Below are positions 4,978 to 6,856 of a DNA stretch of 6,856 nt, piece after piece. The notes below the pieces were generated by a model, which was not told where the DNA came from, did not search any database, and was given only the letters and a program-made list of their open reading frames with translations. The stretch comes from Aquificaceae bacterium. GTDB lineage: Bacteria > Aquificota > Aquificia > Aquificales > Aquificaceae. The stretch's first letter is position 1, and each line of letters starts with the position of its first letter. Both the position numbers and the translations under genes were made by a program. The DNA lies in NCBI GenBank assembly GCA_025057245.1, contig JANWYC010000052.1, positions 1 through 6,856 on the forward strand, given 5' to 3'.

Positions 4978-6036
4978 ATGCTTCACAGATACATACTTTT
5001 AAACTACATAAAGGTTTTCGTGCTTACTCTAACCGTCCTTTTTGGTATTCTGTATGCCTACACTGTTAGCGAGGTTCTTTTTATTTTCAAAAAGCAAACG
5101 ACAGAAGTTTTTGTTAAATACACTCTGAACTTTATATCCGTTGCTTTTTTCTATACCAGTGCCTTTATTTCAGGCATTTCTCTTCTTACAGTTTACAGGA
5201 GCTTAACGAGGAAAAAAATTGACCTTCTGACTCAGAGTTTTGGCATATCACCTCTTAAGTTTTCTTTTTCCATCTTGCTTTTTTCCTTTTTTATTTCACT
5301 CTTGAACCTCTTAGGTAGCTATGAGTTTTTCCCAAACAGTCATAAAGAGCTCTACAAAATAGAGAGGGAATACAGAAAGGCAAAGGAGATTGAGAGTGGC
5401 GTAGTAAGAAATTTGTGGCTGAAAGAGGAGACCTCTGGCGAGGTTAGGTTTTACAACTTTGGGATTGTGGAAACATCCAGCGGTAAAATTTACAAGTTTT
5501 ATCTTCTGAAAGTTAAGGCAGGCTCTATAAGTGAGGTTATTACTGCGGAAAGTGGACTATGGCAAGGTAGTAGCATAAGGCTAAGTGAGGCTAAGATAAA
5601 CAACCTTTTTACAGGCGAAGAGAGCATAAAAGAGCTAACCATTGAGTATCTACCCATTACGCAGATAAAACCTTTGTCGGAAAAGCCCGAGCACCTCTCT
5701 TTAAAACATGTGCTTACTATGAGTATTGTAGGAGAAAGGGCGGGTATAAACCAGAGACTCTACATTCACGAGACGCTAAAGAGAGTTTTTACCGCGTTCC
5801 TTCCACTCTTTACAGGCATAATCTTAAGCTGGGTTTACATAAGGTGGAGACAATTTAACTTATCCGCTTTTGCTCTTTTGTCGGTTTTTGCTTCTCACTG
5901 GCTTTTTCTCAATCTTATAAGGTCTTTGCTGGAAAACACGGATATAAACATACTGCTTGCCTCCTTAATTTATGCACCAATCCCGGCTTTAGCCTTAAAA
6001 GGACTTTACGATTTGGGCAAAGGATTCAGGGTCTAA
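4978..6036 (+). CDS. LptF/LptG-family (YjgP/YjgQ) permease of lipopolysaccharide export
   Basis: This inner-membrane protein belongs to the LptF/LptG permease family. Together with the LptB ATPase it extracts LPS from the inner membrane and passes it to LptC and LptA. The 352-residue layout is typical. Three N-terminal membrane segments lie at about 10-30, 48-73 and 94-114. A hydrophilic, beta-rich periplasmic domain follows at about 115-265 (jellyroll in the family). Three C-terminal segments lie at about 270-288, 295-315 and 323-342. The cytoplasmic loop VYRSLTRKKIDLLTQSFGIS (72-91) matches the family coupling-helix region that contacts LptB. I cannot tell LptF from LptG by sequence alone, so I give no symbol. 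Base composition is more AT-rich than its neighbours, as expected for a membrane protein. It diverges from gcvT and its end overlaps tpiA by 42 bp. It implies a Gram-negative outer membrane. Confidence 0.88.
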   Translation: MLHRYILLNYIKVFVLTLTVLFGILYAYTVSEVLFIFKKQTTEVFVKYTLNFISVAFFYTSAFISGISLLTVYRSLTRKKIDLLTQSFGISPLKFSFSILLFSFFISLLNLLGSYEFFPNSHKELYKIEREYRKAKEIESGVVRNLWLKEETSGEVRFYNFGIVETSSGKIYKFYLLKVKAGSISEVITAESGLWQGSSIRLSEAKINNLFTGEESIKELTIEYLPITQIKPLSEKPEHLSLKHVLTMSIVGERAGINQRLYIHETLKRVFTAFLPLFTGIILSWVYIRWRQFNLSAFALLSVFASHWLFLNLIRSLLENTDINILLASLIYAPIPALALKGLYDLGKGFRV

Positions 6037-6735
6037 GCTGGCACCACCTACCAAAAGACCATCCACATCCTTCATTGACATAAACTCGCCTGCGTTTTTG
6101 GGATTAACGCTACCACCATATAGAACGCGAGTCTTGCCCTGATGTTTTGAATTGATTTGGTTGAGAAGGTCCTTGATAAAGGCATGCACCAACTGAGCGT
6201 CCTCTGGCGTGGCAGGAGTGCCCGTGCCTATAGCCCAAACAGGCTCGTAGGCTATGTCCAAACTGTCTGTGTATTCCTCTATGCCAGAAAGTGCAAGCCT
6301 TATCTGCGTCTCCACAACTTTAAAGGTTAAACCCGCCTCCCTCTCTTCCAACTTTTCACCCACACACAAAACAGGTCTTAACCCAGCTTTCAAACAAGAT
6401 ATTACCTTTTTGTTTATAAGCTCGTCAGACTCCCCAAATATCCATCTTCTCTCTGAATGCCCTACTATCACGTAAGACACTTCCAACTCCTTTAGCATCT
6501 CAAGAGATACCTCTCCAGTATAAGCACCTTTGGCTTCGTAGTAGCAGTTTTGAGCACCCAGCTTTACAGAACTTCCCTTTAAGGCATCTTTCACCACGCA
6601 CAGAGAAGTAAAGGGTGGGCAAAGGAGTATTTCCCTATCTTTTATACCTTCCACAAGCGGTAAGAACTTCTGAAGATACGCCAGAGACTGCGAAGGCGTG
6701 AGGTTCATCTTCCAGTTTGCGGATATGAGCTTCAT
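5995..6735 (-). CDS. tpiA: Triose-phosphate isomerase
   Basis: TpiA interconverts dihydroxyacetone phosphate and glyceraldehyde 3-phosphate in glycolysis and gluconeogenesis. The 246-residue TIM barrel is of normal length. Active-site residues are all present: N7 and K9 in ANWKMN, H93 in VGHSERR, and catalytic base E164 in IAYEPVWAIGTG, which also contains the mobile loop 6. The phosphate-binding motifs YGGSV (206-210) and VGGASL (229-234) complete the site. The ATG at 6735 is supported because MKLISANWKMN is the usual N terminus. No Shine-Dalgarno precedes it. A near-consensus promoter lies directly upstream, and the next minus-strand gene ends 26 bp away. The last 42 bp, including the stop, overlap the C-terminal codons of the permease gene on the other strand. 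Confidence 0.97.
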   Translation of the reverse strand: MKLISANWKMNLTPSQSLAYLQKFLPLVEGIKDREILLCPPFTSLCVVKDALKGSSVKLGAQNCYYEAKGAYTGEVSLEMLKELEVSYVIVGHSERRWIFGESDELINKKVISCLKAGLRPVLCVGEKLEEREAGLTFKVVETQIRLALSGIEEYTDSLDIAYEPVWAIGTGTPATPEDAQLVHAFIKDLLNQINSKHQGKTRVLYGGSVNPKNAGEFMSMKDVDGLLVGGASLDPESFAQIVKSF

Positions 6736-6743
6736 CTTACTTT

Positions 6744-6772
6744 ATTATCCCACAAAAACACTCAATAGTCAA
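6744..6772 (-). promoter_or_regulatory. Housekeeping sigma-70 type promoter of tpiA
   Basis: On the minus strand TTGACT (6772-6767) and GATAAT (6749-6744) are separated by exactly 17 bp, each one base from the consensus hexamer. The -10 ends 8 nt before the tpiA ATG, so transcription should start about 2 nt before it. The -35 hexamer lies in the last codons of the upstream gene. This is the best-formed promoter in the window. Confidence 0.65.
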
Positions 6773-6856
6773 GAACGTTCTTCCTGTATCTATTCCTCAC
6801 CTCTTGCCTCATCCTCTCACTTATCGGAGTTACACACTTGATTTGCCTCTGCTCAA
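6762..6856 (-). CDS. C-terminal end of an unrecognised protein (truncated by window edge)
   Basis: The minus strand is open from the right edge to a TGA at 6764-6762, giving 30 residues: EQRQIKCVTPISERM followed by RQEVRNRYRKNVLDY. The segment is strongly basic (six Arg, two Lys) and likely helical. Codon choice (AGG, AGA, AAG, GAG, ATA) matches the other genes in the window, and the frame ends a convenient 26 bp before the tpiA start. I therefore think it is a real gene end. Nothing in it identifies a family, and the other two minus-strand frames contain stops here. It is too short to name. Confidence 0.6.
   Translation of the reverse strand, partial: EQRQIKCVTPISERMRQEVRNRYRKNVLDY

Noticed and set aside
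1..6856. CRISPR array, insertion sequence, integrase, toxin-antitoxin or other defence system
   Set aside because: No regularly spaced repeats, transposase or nuclease motifs, or terminal inverted repeats were seen; every substantial coding region except the unnamed right-edge fragment matches a core gene family.

Overview
The window looks like chromosomal housekeeping DNA from a thermophilic bacterium of the Aquificaceae (Hydrogenobacter/Thermocrinis/Aquifex relatives). This is an inference. It rests on heavy use of AGA/AGG and ATA codons, Lys/Glu-rich compact proteins slightly shorter than their mesophilic relatives, very tight gene packing, and the Aquifex-like look of the EF-P and AccB sequences as I remember them. 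I cannot fix the genus without a search.

Layout, left to right. (1) The 3' part of a plus-strand ferritin-like gene enters from the left edge and ends at 302. (2) A 150-bp convergent gap (303-452) holds a GC hairpin and an AT-rich inverted repeat but no convincing gene. (3) A minus-strand operon runs efp > accB > osmC-family > trpA (2638 down to 453). Its junctions are overlaps of 1 and 11 bp and a gap of 2 bp, so it is probably one transcript carrying translation, fatty-acid, peroxide/thiol-defence and tryptophan genes. (4) Divergent from it is a plus-strand pair: a small cupin and mnmH (tRNA 2-selenouridine synthase), overlapping by 10 bp. (5) gcvT (minus) converges on mnmH with a 51-bp 3' overlap. 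(6) An LptF/LptG-family permease gene (plus) diverges from gcvT across only 16 bp. (7) tpiA (minus) converges on the permease gene with a 42-bp 3' overlap. (8) The last 30 codons of another minus-strand gene, not recognised, enter from the right edge.

The proteins do not form one pathway. They are core functions: iron handling, Trp synthesis, peroxide reduction, malonyl-CoA synthesis, EF-P, tRNA selenation, glycine cleavage, LPS export and triose-phosphate isomerisation. Such mixed operons are typical of Aquificales. I see no CRISPR array, insertion sequence, tRNA, rRNA or toxin-antitoxin pair, and nothing I would call a new multi-gene system.

The most interesting signal is regulatory. At efp, gcvT, the permease gene and tpiA, a -10-like hexamer lies exactly 8 nt before the ATG with no Shine-Dalgarno between them, which predicts leaderless or almost leaderless mRNAs. 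Both divergent gene pairs are built around the same near-palindromic element (TAAAATTYTATACCATG, 16 of 17 bases identical).
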